Below are positions 35,311-47,075 of a stretch of DNA of 64,000 bases, one piece after another. Source of the DNA: Zygnema circumcarinatum (taxonomy: Eukaryota > Streptophyta > Zygnematophyceae > Zygnematales > Zygnemataceae). The translations under genes and the position numbers were made by a program. Below the pieces are notes generated by a model. It was not told the DNA's origin and did no database searches. It saw only the letters and a list, made by a program, of their open reading frames with translations. The DNA lies in NCBI GenBank assembly GCA_037447605.1, contig CM074806.1:2461400-2525399 (forward strand). The letters run 5' to 3'. Each line of letters starts with the position of its first letter. Within the stretch, counting starts at the first letter, position 1.

Positions 35311-35805
35311 TCTTTGAATGGGTTTGTTGATCACGGGGGGGCTGCTGCGAGAATGTTTGGCTTGGGTTGCGCGTTGCAGCAGGTGGTCCCTGGCCCAAAA
35401 GGGAACAGTTTCAACAAAAGGCAAAAAAGTGGATATTTCCAGCCGTGCTTGCGCACGAGTCGAGCAAAAATAAATTGAATTAATGATAACCATCAAATCT
35501 CGAGCTATATGTACTGACGACATGCTTTTCTCTGACGCTTAATCCAATGGGTTTCTCAACCCCCGCAGGGGTGTTGTGCTGCCAACCTGCACCAGCTGTA
35601 CACTGTCTACAGCCCCACCGGAAGCGTAATTTTACTATCAGGCTCAAATAAAACGGATAAGCAATTGTGGCTCAGCGGCTCTCTAAAAAAGAGAGAAAAA
35701 AAAAAACTACCCAAAATGCTTTTATCACAGAGAGCCACCATTGACCCCCGGCCCCCCTCCACCCCCCCGCCGCACATGTATCTCCGATGAGCATTCTTCA
35801 GGAAG
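35311..35805. other. spacer between Rabconnectin-3 and starch synthase 4
   Basis: No gene is seen. This contains the 3' flank of starch synthase 4 (minus strand), including AATAAA-like words on its sense strand and a run of A/G near 35690. Confidence 0.45.
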
Positions 35806-38800
35806 TCAAACATCTTTGGCTGACAATGCCTTCTCGTAAAGCTCCACATATCGCTGTGAAGACTCTCCCCAGCTAAAGTCCATCTTCATCGTCTGCCTCA
35901 CAAGATTCCACCACCACTCCGGCTTGTCGAAGTAATAGTTCAGCGCTCGGTCCAATGCATAGTTCAGACCCTGAAAGCAAAAGGAAGGGGTAGTCCCACA
36001 CAGAAGAGCCTTGGCAGCTCGGTTAGGTCGAGTTTTAGAGCAATTCACAGTTGTCAGACTGCAGGACAAGGAAGTGAAGCATGAGAACAACTCTGATACT
36101 TGCAATAGTTTAAGCAATGACTCACACAGGTCTCCTACCGCGCATTCTCTGCCACTCCAAACAGTGAATAAGATTTTTCAACTGAGTAATGCCACTGAGT
36201 CCCCCGCTCGAAGGTGCCGCTCACCCAAACAAAAAAACTATGCTCGGCAACACACGGCTTGGATAAAATTGCTAAGAGTGCTGTGCCTCTGACTGCTAGT
36301 CACAAAACCCATACCATATGGCAGGCCACACGAACGTGAAAGCATTTTATCTCCCACCTAACTCTTCTAACGACAACCTTCATGCAAAATTCACCTTTTC
36401 ATCAGTCGCTGTGAAGGTGAACCCATTCTTTCGTTGTTCGGGAATGTTGGCGTCATCCACATCAAACACACTGTCAAGAGTCACAGCCAGCAAAAGCTCA
36501 TCTGTCAGCTCCAATTCTCCCCTGGCTTCTCCACCGACAGGGAGCTACAAAACCAATACTCCAGAGAAACATACAACACCTTTCTCTGACTACACAATAT
36601 GCTATGTTGTCTCACTACGAATGTGTACAAACCACAGCGGAATGCAGCACATGTTCGTTAGCAGCCCACCTGTCTGCGAGACCTCCGGTTTTGCGAACCA
36701 CAGGGATGGATCCATAACGCATCGCAATCAGCTGCACCAAGGTACAAAAATAGCCCATTTAGGCTTGTGAAATCGCCTGCCTTGTGGCTCTCGCCCCGCG
36801 GCAATTGATTATAACCACAGTCCATACCTTAACTGATCTCTAGTTGCTCCAGAAATATCGAAATAAGACAGCCAATGAACACTAAGGGTGCAGTCTAACT
36901 AGAAGCAAGTGATTTATGGCTGTGAGCATCAACTCCGTTCTGAAGTATCCCATCAAGTAATCTCTAGAAGTTTTACCTCCCATCTTGATCTGTTTTACTC
37001 CAAGATTCCTGCACCGAGTGGACGTAAACATGAGATTTGCGGCCCCCACAAAGGAACTGAATAAATTCTACCTGTGTGAGTCCGCAAGGCTCAAATATGG
37101 ATGGGATGACGAACAGGTCCGACCCTGCGAAGATGGAATGCGAGAGCGCTTCATCGTATTTCAGCAGCAAACGCACGTCCTGATGATGCTCAAATTGCCG
37201 CGCCAAGTTCTCAAAGTCCCTCTGCAATCATGCAGCTCCACGGACTACATGAGACAACATAAATGCGGCACAATACGGACGACAGAGTCTGGTTTAAAAA
37301 GCCCCTTGCAAAGTCATGAGCAAAAAAACTTAAAAAATTGGTCGTCGCCATGAGACACATGCCTGTATACAAAAATCACGAGTAGTTCATTTGCAAGGAG
37401 AGACAGCTAAGCTGGAGAATGGACTGTGGAGCATTAAAAGTCCTTGCAAAGCATTATGTCACAGAAACACTTGCAAAAAAACGAGCAATTCATTCAGTTC
37501 ATTTAATCTATCCGAAAATCATATATAATATAATCATCTATATGAATCTCCATCGTTGGATATTGATCCCTTGATTAATCAACAACTGAGACCTACAGAT
37601 TTCATAAAAACGGTTCCGACTTTCAAAAAAAACAACCCTATTCGATTTCAAAGAACGAGCAGCATCCCTGACCTGAATCTCCGGCACAGGGCTGGACCCC
37701 AGCAAGACAAACTGCCCCCCCATGTCGCAGGTTCGGTATATCGCATGGCGGATGAGATGGACGCCTTTCTGTGGCACGAGTCTCGTAATGCAGCCGACCT
37801 GTCATCGGACCCACAACCAGCCCGCACATCTGTGACTAAAAGTAGGAATGCGGTCGGGGTATCTAGGGATTTTAGGGTTTTCATAATATGAAAAGGTACC
37901 GCGAGTTACATGATGTATTTTTTTCCCTCATCAGTTCACCCGATAAGGAGGGGAAGAACAAACCAAAGCAACCGGCAAAAAATGGAATGGCAAAAAAATG
38001 GCCAAACAGGAAACCGCCGTCCTTTGCAACTGAGAAAGAAGGCTAAGCTGATCCCTCCCTTTGCGCTGCCGTAGCTGTCATGATAGAGCTGCGGATTCTT
38101 TCTCTCGCCAGATTCCATAGATCAAGAACAACGAACCAAGATGAAGACAAAGGAGGCCCAATGTAGGCGAGAACCCCTCACCAAAGGCTTGTCTATATCT
38201 GTACAAGGAGACAACCCGAGCCGTTTCCTCAGCGCAGCCTTATTCGCCAGCTTGCCCTCCAGCTCGTCCGCGCTGTAGCGGTGGTCCAAGAGGGGGTCGG
38301 CCGCGGGGTCCCACGCCTCGTAGTCGATGCCGTTGAGCACGCCGAAAAACTTCTTCTCAAAGGCAGCAAGGGTCACCTGGAGACCTCGCCCGCCCTGTAG
38401 GCCGACCAGCCCCCCAAGGAGAGAGATAAGGGAGAGGTCTATACTAGGGCGGGGAGGGAGATGGGGACTGCTGCTCAAGGTTTCCGATGCCTACGCATGC
38501 TGGAAAACAATCGTTGCGAGAAATTGTACGGCCACACTGACAGAGGTCGTTGACTTTGCTTGGGTGCTTTTCCCTTTATCTCTATTGATACGATCGTAAC
38601 ATGGGGACCCGGAGTGCTGGTAGAGATACGGTTAGCCCTCTATTAAGCTTCTACATGCTGGACCTTCGCATAGATTTCTCTTGTATGTTGAAAGCTCAAA
38701 CGTTCAGACTCCTACAAGACAATCAGTGCTTACCTTTCAGAGATGGGGAGTTAAAGGATTAGATTGGCAGTGAGCTTTTGAGGATAAGGGCCTACAAAAC

Positions 38801-41800
38801 TCCGCAGCAGGAGGGAAGGGACTGCTCACTTCTGGGCCGCGAACTTCGACAGCATATGTTGGCGAGACCGTTGTTATGAGATTAGAGTAAACAAAGCCTC
38901 CCTGTAAAAAAGCCCAACACAGAATATACTTCAATAAGGAAGAAGCGAAGCGTAAGAACCTGAGTGCCTAAACAAAAACCTTTTCAGAAAAAGCAACGCC
39001 AAGGCAGTCGCCAGGGGCACAGCGTGAATGTATCGCACACAACTCCATCCGGTCCCAAGTTTGGGACTCAAAACGGCCTCACAGACAGGTGCCTAGTGAT
39101 AATGCACAGGCCACGTATTTCATGTATGTCTGTGGGAATAGAGTGAACCCAAGTCAAGGTTTGGCCGCAGTGGTTAATATGGGAGCTGACTACAGTAGGG
39201 TAGCCACGTCTGTTTGCCGTTTCAAAGTACGAACCAAGAGCGGCCCCCTCCTATATTCGCCGTCACTTTTGAGGGTAAGAGGGCAAACATCCAAAGGGTG
39301 CACTATTCATTACTCTTTTTTCAAAAGGCGAACATACGTGGTTGCCATACTGGATGAACAGAGAAAGAGGGAGGGGGAGAGGTGGTTTGCTCCTGTTCTC
39401 AATGGTACAAACATTGCAGGAGTTCTTGCTATATTCTGGAAGCCTGACATTCAAAGGCTGTGCCAATAACTCTAACCAGCGATGAATCTTAAACAACAAG
39501 AACATACCAGCTGTACCCAAAGCACCAACCAAGCCCCAACATCTCTTTCTGACCTTGAGAAGGTTGACTCGGTCGGGCATGAAGTTGTCCTGCATGCGGT
39601 CCTGCCGAAAGTGGGACTGCACGTCGAGGCCGCACGAGGCGAGGGCGCGAGGGCTGTCACTTCCCTGATACTCAAAATTGTGGCAGGTGAAGGCAACCTT
39701 GGCAGAGGTGAAGCCCTGGGGATAGTATATGTCCCAGTAAAGCGGAGCCTGGCAAAAAAACCGAAAACAGTGAGAAACAGTGAGGCTAAGGAGAGTGAGG
39801 AAGGCTCTGCTGCTTAAAGCAGGGGTTTCGGAGCCGGTTTGATGAGGGCGGGGTCCAAGATGTTTCCTAACATGTTTTTAAGCAAATGAAAGAAAAGAAC
39901 TTCGGAAATCAGCAAGGGCATACCACAACTGCAGTTTGCCAATCGTGACTATGAATGATGTCGGGTCGCTTTCCCGCTTGCATCAAAAACTCTAGAGCTG
40001 CCCGACAGAAAAATGTAAAGCGCTGGAAGTCGTCCCCCTCTCCGTAGAAGGTGCCCCGCCAAAAAAAGCGTGAAGGATGAAGAGGTTCAATAAAATATAC
40101 AGGAAGGCCTGAGATCAGTTGAAACCATGAGACAAAGGAACATTCGTGAATAAAATGTATTCATGGCTATACAGTTACGATGGAAAAAATACAGAAAGCC
40201 TCTTCCATTGCTTCATATGCAGCTGTTTCAAGCTCGGCAATGGAAACTGGTACCTTCTACAGTGCCCCTCCAGACAATACTCTTGAACATCTGGCCATCA
40301 AAGTAGGAGTTGAGCTCGTAGTTCATTGCCTGCAATGACAGCACTGAAACAAGATTGAGAAATTCGAATTTCTGTCCTCTGTGGGCCGATCCAATCTCCC
40401 TGCATCTCATCTTTCCTGATCCTATCCTCAACATAAACACCCAAAGCAGAACCTGCTGTTAAGCCTTGCCTGTGCCTACCTCAATGCAGCACATGCACTG
40501 CACATCTGACATCCGTTCTTGAGTTGCTTAGATAAGCTTCAATTCAGCTTGCCCCTTCCTACATTCGTGTCAACAATACATACCATAAACTAACAAAAGA
40601 GACAGCAGCCAATTCCCTGAAGATGCTATCGTGTGCTTCTTGTACTGGCAACAGAAGTAATTCTGAATAAGTCGTTTCCCCGTAACGGGTGGAGGGTGAT
40701 TCATTAAAGAGTTTAGTGAGAAGCAAACAAAGATTACACTAAACTTGACGAAAGGAAAGATGCTTAAACGAACTGGCGAGAAAACCTTAGAAAACATGGA
40801 GTAGAAAATGAAGTATTGACACAAGAAAGTGCTCCATGCCCTAAGTACAGGGACGACAGATGAATTTGAAAAACCTTCAATGAAGTATTTGACACGCTTC
40901 CTTCCTGTCTACTCAGTGGAACTCCAGTCTTTGGTGGTCATCGGCGGTCATAAACAAAGTCAATATTGAGTGCAAGCCAGCCCGTCTCACTTCCACATTT
41001 ATCTCTTCAAAGCCTTTGCATTCAATAAGCTTAGTGATTAACTACCCTTGATTCCAACTGAAAGCAAGAAAAACATAATGATAATACTGAGGCTCACCTT
41101 GAGACCTTTAATGCGGCTGTAGTCCATGCAGTCGTACTTGGGCAAAACGACTTCCACCAAGTGGCCCTTTGACTGCAGGGCTTTGCCAAGGCCCGTCACA
41201 ACATCCGCAAGGCCCCCTACCTACATCCGCACATGCAACAACATCCCTTTGATCATCCCTCGCTCACAAAAACTATCACAGCACAAAGACGATGATTTGG
41301 ATTGTACTAAGGCTCCATTCACACAGTAAACAAGAACGATACACTAAAAGTTTGCAAACAAAATATCAAATATGCTCACGAAAACGCCAACATTCATGTG
41401 GGTGTGTGCCTGGAACCTCCTTGACCCTCAAGTAAAGAATTACTATGCAGGGTTAAGCAAAGCAAAACTTTTTTGACTATGACATTCCTGGGTGATGCGT
41501 TAAATACAACTTTACTCGTGCTTGTTCCATGCCATGCACACCAGCCAATGGAACAACCACACAAACACAAGGGCCACCAATGCTCTTGAACGAAGTTGAA
41601 ACAGATTCAGCTGTCTCACGCATTTCAAAGAAAAACGCCAGCAATTAACGCCTTGACTTTGCCCAGCATACTCTCCGAAAAAGCGTGGGTTTTCAACTTG
41701 TCAACCGGAGGAAATTGAGGTGCTGGCCTTCATCATTTAGCCCAGCATCAAATGGTCAGTACGGTACGCACTCCATTCCGGAATGGAGTGCGTACCGTGT

Positions 41801-44800
41801 TTTCACCACACTTGACCATCCGCTTGAACTTCATCGCCGAATGGAGCCTGTTGGGATCAATGGAAAATGGACATACCTTTGCAACAGGTGCCATTTCAGC
41901 TGCAATGTGGATGATGTGCATTCCTGGTCTGCATACCCCAATCGATCAACGTTATAAGCCATTTGGAATGTTAAAAAATTGGCAGCACCCAATAAATAGT
42001 AGTTCCATTGTTTAAAAATCTGAGGACAGATGAGAAAAATCCTCATGAAAACTAACCATGCTGCTTTCACCACTGGCTAATCGAGTGTTAAGTAATGACA
42101 GCTGATATCCATTCCTCGTTGGCTTACATGCCTGACAAACGCCACACTCTCATGAAGGATAATCTTCCCTTAGAAAACTATGCTCTACTGTATAAATTCA
42201 TTCCTGCCTTTGGTGAAGCAATATATATGATCATGCTATTTTTTCAACAGATATAGCTACCAGATTACATTTACTTCCGTTTTGAAAATTCCAAGTGACA
42301 CACAGGAAATTTCTTAACATTCCAAGAGACCATTTATATTGGGGGTATTCATGTCAAGTATGCCATGACTACGCGTGCCTTCTCAGACAGTTTCCCAATC
42401 TTAAGACCCATGAAATGCTCTCAGTCGGACGTTACAACATTGATCTTACCTAGTTTTCCCTCTTAACAAATTTCGCAGCACCTTTGCCAGCTCCGCCTCG
42501 TGCTCAGTCGGCACAGATACGAACGCTTCACTGATCCTTGAATCCCGCCGCCAAGCCATAGACCTTAGCTCCATTCCTTCGTCCTTGGTGAGCTGACCGC
42601 TGAGCATCAAATCGTCTACAACGAGGAGCAGATCACTCCAAAACTCCCACGGCATAGCTCCAACAGGAAGTTGAATTCCATTTGCAGAAATTTCAACGTC
42701 AAGTTGTTCCAGCCTCTGCTGAAATCCTTCAAGCTCAGTCCGATAAAACTCTACAGCTGTTTGCATGTCCTCGTCCGACTGTATCAACCGCTCCTTCAAC
42801 AACTGTACTTGCTCTTGCAGACTCGCCTTCTCCAAATCATTCGACAACCATGTCGACCGCTCAGCTTCCATCTCTGCCAATTGCGCCTGCATCAATTGCA
42901 CCTGTTCCTTCAGGTACCGATTCTGTTTCTCTGTGTCCTGTGCTGCTCCTTTGAGTGGCCTGCTTTGCTTCACCAAAGTTTTCAGCATCTCTACCTCTGC
43001 CTCCAAAAGCTGTCCCTTTGCTCCTAGCTCCTCTAATTGTTTAAGGGATCCTTCAAGCTGCCGCGTTCTTTCCTCACTATGCCCTAGTCTCTCCTGCAAC
43101 TTTTCAGTGTGCTCTCTCAGCCATTCGCCCTCTGTCTCAGCCTCGTCTCTGATGTCATTTGCGAGCCGCCTTTCCTGTTCCAGATCTGCCTGCAGCTGCA
43201 AAACGGTTTTCTGAAGGCTATCTCTCTCAGCTTCTACCTGCTCTACAAGAGCTGCCTTCTTTACTGTCATAGCAAGTTGCTTCTGTAAAGTTACTAGTTG
43301 TGTCTGCATTTTCCTCAGTGGAGTATTCTTTCTCTCTGTACTTCCCAAATCCAACTTCAGCTTCTCAATTCGTTTCTCCAACGTAGCTTTTTCTGCTTTT
43401 ACTTTATTCAACTGAAGTTCTATATCTGCAGCTACTTCTAGTTTTTCCCGCAGCTCTTCATTCTCTTTCATTCGCTTTTCTATCTCTAACTTTAATAAAG
43501 CAACTTGCTGTCCCTCATCATCTTTGCTGCCCTCTAAACTGAGCTCCGGATCCTGTGCCTGCTCAGTCATTATTTTTTCCTCTGTTTCCCGTGATGTCGG
43601 AGCGGCCTGCGATACGTTCGCTTGAAGTTCCACCAGCTGCTTCTGCAAAACCTCTATCTGCCTTGCACTGTCTCGCAGACCCTTCACCTCTTTCTCCAAA
43701 GCATCCTTCTCCGCAGCTGCTTGTTCCAGGACCTTCATCTGCCCCTCTGTCTCTTCCAGCTTTTCTTCTAAATCAGCCATTTGACTCCTCAGAGTGTACT
43801 TCTCTGATTCCAACTCTTCCAGATCCTTCGCAACCTCTTCTTCCCTCTCCATCAGTCTTTTCTCAAGGAATGTCATCTGCTCTTCTAAGCTTCTATTCGC
43901 TGCTTGAAGGTCTAACACGCGCTTTTCTTGACTTTCCGCTTCCACTAGCTTATCTTGCAAACCCGCCACCTCCAACTGAAGCTCATCCACCTGCGCTGAC
44001 CTTCTTTGGACATTCTCAAATTTCTCCTGCACTTCCTGTATCTGATCCTGCAACATTTCGTTCTTTGCTTTTGTCTGAACTGCCAGAATAAGCTTCGCAT
44101 CAGCCTCAGCCAATCGCGCTTGAAGCACTTTCAGTTGGCCTTGAAGAATTTGATTTTGATGTCGTGCTGCATCCAGGTCTTCCAGAGCCCGAGTCCGAAC
44201 ACGATTCAGAACAAGGATGTCTGCGACAAGTTCGAGCAAGGTCCTTTAGTTGCAGTAGCATGACCATTGTGCTTGAGAAACAAAGCACACTCCTCAAAGC
44301 AATTGGATAAATTTATCTAAAGCGACGAATGGCATCCATTTTCGTGGGGTATACAGCAAAAAAGTGCACTGAAAACCATGGACGGAGGGTCTATCAGCAT
44401 ACTCTTCTCGGCATCCTTGATCATAACCATCAGGTCGTCCAGTGTTATTGCATTGGTGCTTGCTTTCTGGGCTCTCCTCCCAGCACTCCTCTGTCCCCAT
44501 CAAGTCAGCCTCCGTGCCAAAGTTCAGGTCCTATACCACTAATTCCTTTAGTTACGACCAAGCAATATGAACCGACACATTGTACTATCCCTTCAATTGT
44601 TGGATAACCAAAGACAAAATTCAAATATGGATATTTATCTCAGATTATCCGAATATCAATAACGGTTTGCAATCTTGTGAGTTTAGCTCCGTTTCAGGCT
44701 CATATGTACTGTGTTACAGTCGGAGGGTCAACCGTGCACAGCTTCCTTGACTACCGCTGAACGTTGTTCTCACCCATGACCTGCTGTAAAACGGGAACTA

Positions 44801-45709
44801 AGGAGAATCCCGGACACGGTCAGACGAGTCTATCCGGTGCTAAGTGTTGAAACCTGCAACTATACCGCTTACGAAGGCTAATGGTGTTGTAACTGCAAAT
44901 TTTCCCGGAAATACAAAGGCTCCTATTCGGGTTAAACCTTCCGTACCTGTGCAGTTGAGGCTCCTGTTGCACCATCGTGGCCATCTGCAGGCGGTTCCAA
45001 TATTTCATCTGGCACTTTCACCAACGGACTTGATAAAGGAAGGCTACCTTCTGCCTCTGCTTCAACCCTGCAAGCCCATAGTCATGGACAAGGTTGGAAC
45101 AAAAGGTCTTGTGGTTCCACAAGAAGATTCAAACTTGCGATAGAGAGGAGCAGTTGTGGTTACTTTTCAGTGAGGGAAACAAAAAACACAGACAGGTCTC
45201 ACTCAGCCTATGAGCCATATGTCACTCAGCTATGAGTTCAGACAGTTCATGGTTCTAGAAATTCGGACAAAGTCTCCGGAGAGAGAGCAGCATCTGGAGG
45301 AAAGAAGCACGACGACCTTCTCCTTTCAAAAAGGAAAGTGATACAAAGCAAAAGGGGAGGCCGGGCGGGGAGTTTCAAAAAGCTAGCGAACGTACCTCAT
45401 CCTTCTGTCACTTGGAGGAGCTTCCGCCTGAACCTTGCTTTCCCTTACATGACGCCTCCGACGTGAATGTGGCGACAGAAAAAACTGCTCCAGCGGAGGA
45501 GTCCGCAGCCATGATTCGGTGCATTGTCCCGTTGTCCCTGAGGTAGTACCAGGTGCAAGAGAAGTCTCCGTCCTGTATGCAGCAGTAGGTTCCGCCTGCA
45601 GAGCCGCATGTTGTGCCTGCGCATGCGCCTTCAGATGCAGAGTCGCCCCGGGAAGATGGACCCATCCTCCCGCAAGCGCCATTCGTGGCTGCACAGCCGC
45701 TGCTGCCAC
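35806..45709 (-). CDS. SS4: starch synthase 4 (GT5), plastid, with long coiled-coil N-terminus
   Basis: Adds glucose from ADP-glucose to alpha-1,4 glucan chains; plant SS4 sets starch granule initiation and shape. Exons: 45709-45396, 45067-44947, 44490-44403, 44220-42450, 41928-41877, 41220-41098, 40329-40254, 40108-39924, 39748-39554, 38901-38830, 38394-38182, 37798-37673, 37221-37072, 36731-36670, 36470-36395, 35970-35806. Total 3789 nt, 1262 residues, all phases consistent. The start is a Ser/Thr/Arg-rich, transit-like leader (MAAAAVQPRMALAGG). Residues about 175-765, mostly one exon, are continuous coiled coil, entered through KDAEKNILVLNRVRTRALED, an SS4 hallmark. The GT5 domain has HIIHIAAEMAPVAK|VGGL (split by an intron; KVGGL replaces KTGGL as in plant SS3/SS4), SHDWQT, ILNGID-type VLNGIDYEAW, RLVPQKGVHLI, IFEPCGLTQ with the catalytic Glu, and RKTGGLADS. 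Arabidopsis SS4 is about 1040 residues, so the N-terminus here is longer. Confidence 0.93.
41761..41798. repeat. perfect 38-bp palindrome in a starch synthase intron
   Basis: The 19 bases ACGGTACGCACTCCATTCC are followed immediately, with no loop, by their exact reverse complement. The centre is CATTCCGGAATG. It lies in the intron between exons 41928-41877 and 41220-41098 and does not extend into the flanks (T before, G after). Confidence 0.95.
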
Positions 45710-47075
45710 TCACATGTGCGGGGAGGGGCGAGGGAGGGGAGCGAAAGCACAGCAGCTGCGCAGGCAGGCAGGCAGGCAGGCAGAGAGGAAAGGAGAGGAG
45801 ACGCTCTCCCCCGCTACCCCCCCCTGCCCGCACGCACTTTTCCGCCCCGACCGACCGGATAAGCTTCACGCTCCATGTGCCGCCGTTCCGCTCCGTTCCG
45901 TCGCAGAGGAGCGGCCCAGCCCGGCGCCGCAGAGCGCCACGTGGCGGCAGGGCCAACGGGCGGCTTCCATGTGCTCCGTCCGGCCGCCCGTCGGCCCGAA
46001 CTGGCGGCCTGGCGCGCTGGACGGGGGCCTGGCGCCTGTCGCCGAGGCGCAGAGACGATGTCCGTTGGGCCGTACGTCCGCCCGCTTGCCGCTTGCCGCT
46101 TGCCGGAACCCTAGAATTCTGCTGCGGTATGGATCGCATGTGCCTCCCGTTTGCCTCCCGTTTATCAGCTGCTGTACGGATAGCGGGAGGATGCACCGCT
46201 GACTACTAGAACAGCCTAGAGGCTGACTGGCATAGAACTGCGTGCTAACACGCGGCGTGTTCTCGAGCCAAATCCAAAAACCTCGCAAGCGACAAACGAA
46301 CGGTCAAAAATTACTACCGTACCGTACTGTATCCGCGACAAAGTCCCGGAATCCTCCCACGTGGCACGTCGCCCGAGGACACGTCCGGATGCCTGATGCT
46401 CACGCGTGACAATCTGGTTCATGCACGTGACATATCCGACGGTCAAAGCGCGAAAGCCTCCCATGTGGCAGTTCGTGTGAGTACACGTGGCATTATCCAA
46501 CACGGTCAAAGTCCTAAACTCCCTCGTGACAGTCCAGCGTGCACACGTGTTCTATTTCAACGGTGAAAGTCCTAAAAACCCTCCTACGTGGCAGTACACA
46601 ATGGTACGCGTGGCATATCGAACGGTCAATGGTCATTACCCGAAATCCTCATCCTCCTATTCTCAACTACGAGGCAAATATATCGCGCGTGTCGATACGG
46701 ACGAGTATATTGCGATACGAAGCTCGGCTTTATTCACCTTTACGATACTATACGATCCATTGCAGGACCGTATCACGCGATATATCGCAGATTCGCATGT
46801 GTCGATCACTGGTCGACTATGGCGGACCTCGACACGTATCGTCACACGATATATCTCAAAGCGCCTATGTATATCTAAATATTGCATAGTTATGTATCGG
46901 GATATTTCCACCCGTATCGATATACCTCTTTCTTGACTTTCTTTAAATATCGTATTCGAGTGTCATAGGGCTGTGCTTCTGACACGTGGCGCGTGGCCAT
47001 TGGCGCTTAAATAAGAACAAAGGGGCATTTCTTCCACCCCTCCCTTCCTGCGCGCCGTCGCAGGTCCCAGCAGCC
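45710..47075. promoter_or_regulatory. divergent intergenic region between SS4 and DUF3007
   Basis: Both neighbours point away from this 1366-bp stretch, so it holds two promoters. It contains a GCAG run (about 45762-45784), a GC-rich block, the 60-bp array at 46380-46640 and an AT-rich block with many TATCG words (46675-46935). ACGTGGC, the core of plant G-box/ABRE sites, occurs repeatedly, including CACGTGGC near 46983 just ahead of the DUF3007 start. Direct control of either gene by these sites is inference. Confidence 0.5.
46360..46640 (+). repeat. degenerate tandem array, about 60-bp unit, with ACGTGGC motifs
   Basis: Three clear units start with CGGTCAAAG or CGGTGAAAG (about 46440, 46504 and 46560) at spacings of about 60 bp, with partial units on both sides. 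Each unit has the order CGGTCAAAG, CCTAAA or CGAAAG, CCTC then a CGTGGCAG site, then a second ACGTGGCAT or CACGTGTTC site. Copies differ at many positions but keep these blocks. Confidence 0.65.

Noticed and set aside
34537..35330. Overlapping frames of 140-226 codons on both strands
   Set aside because: They are translations of the CT-rich minisatellite and its flanks (Pro-Leu-Ser or Arg-Glu-Gly repeats).
45408..46209. Long frames of up to 262 codons upstream of starch synthase 4
   Set aside because: GC-rich composition opens several frames at once; only the 45709-45396 frame has a donor whose phase fits the next starch synthase exon.
46986..47075. N-terminal extension of the DUF3007 gene to an upstream ATG
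   Set aside because: The ATG at 47076 has a better context and gives a transit-like leader; the extension adds an unusual basic stretch.
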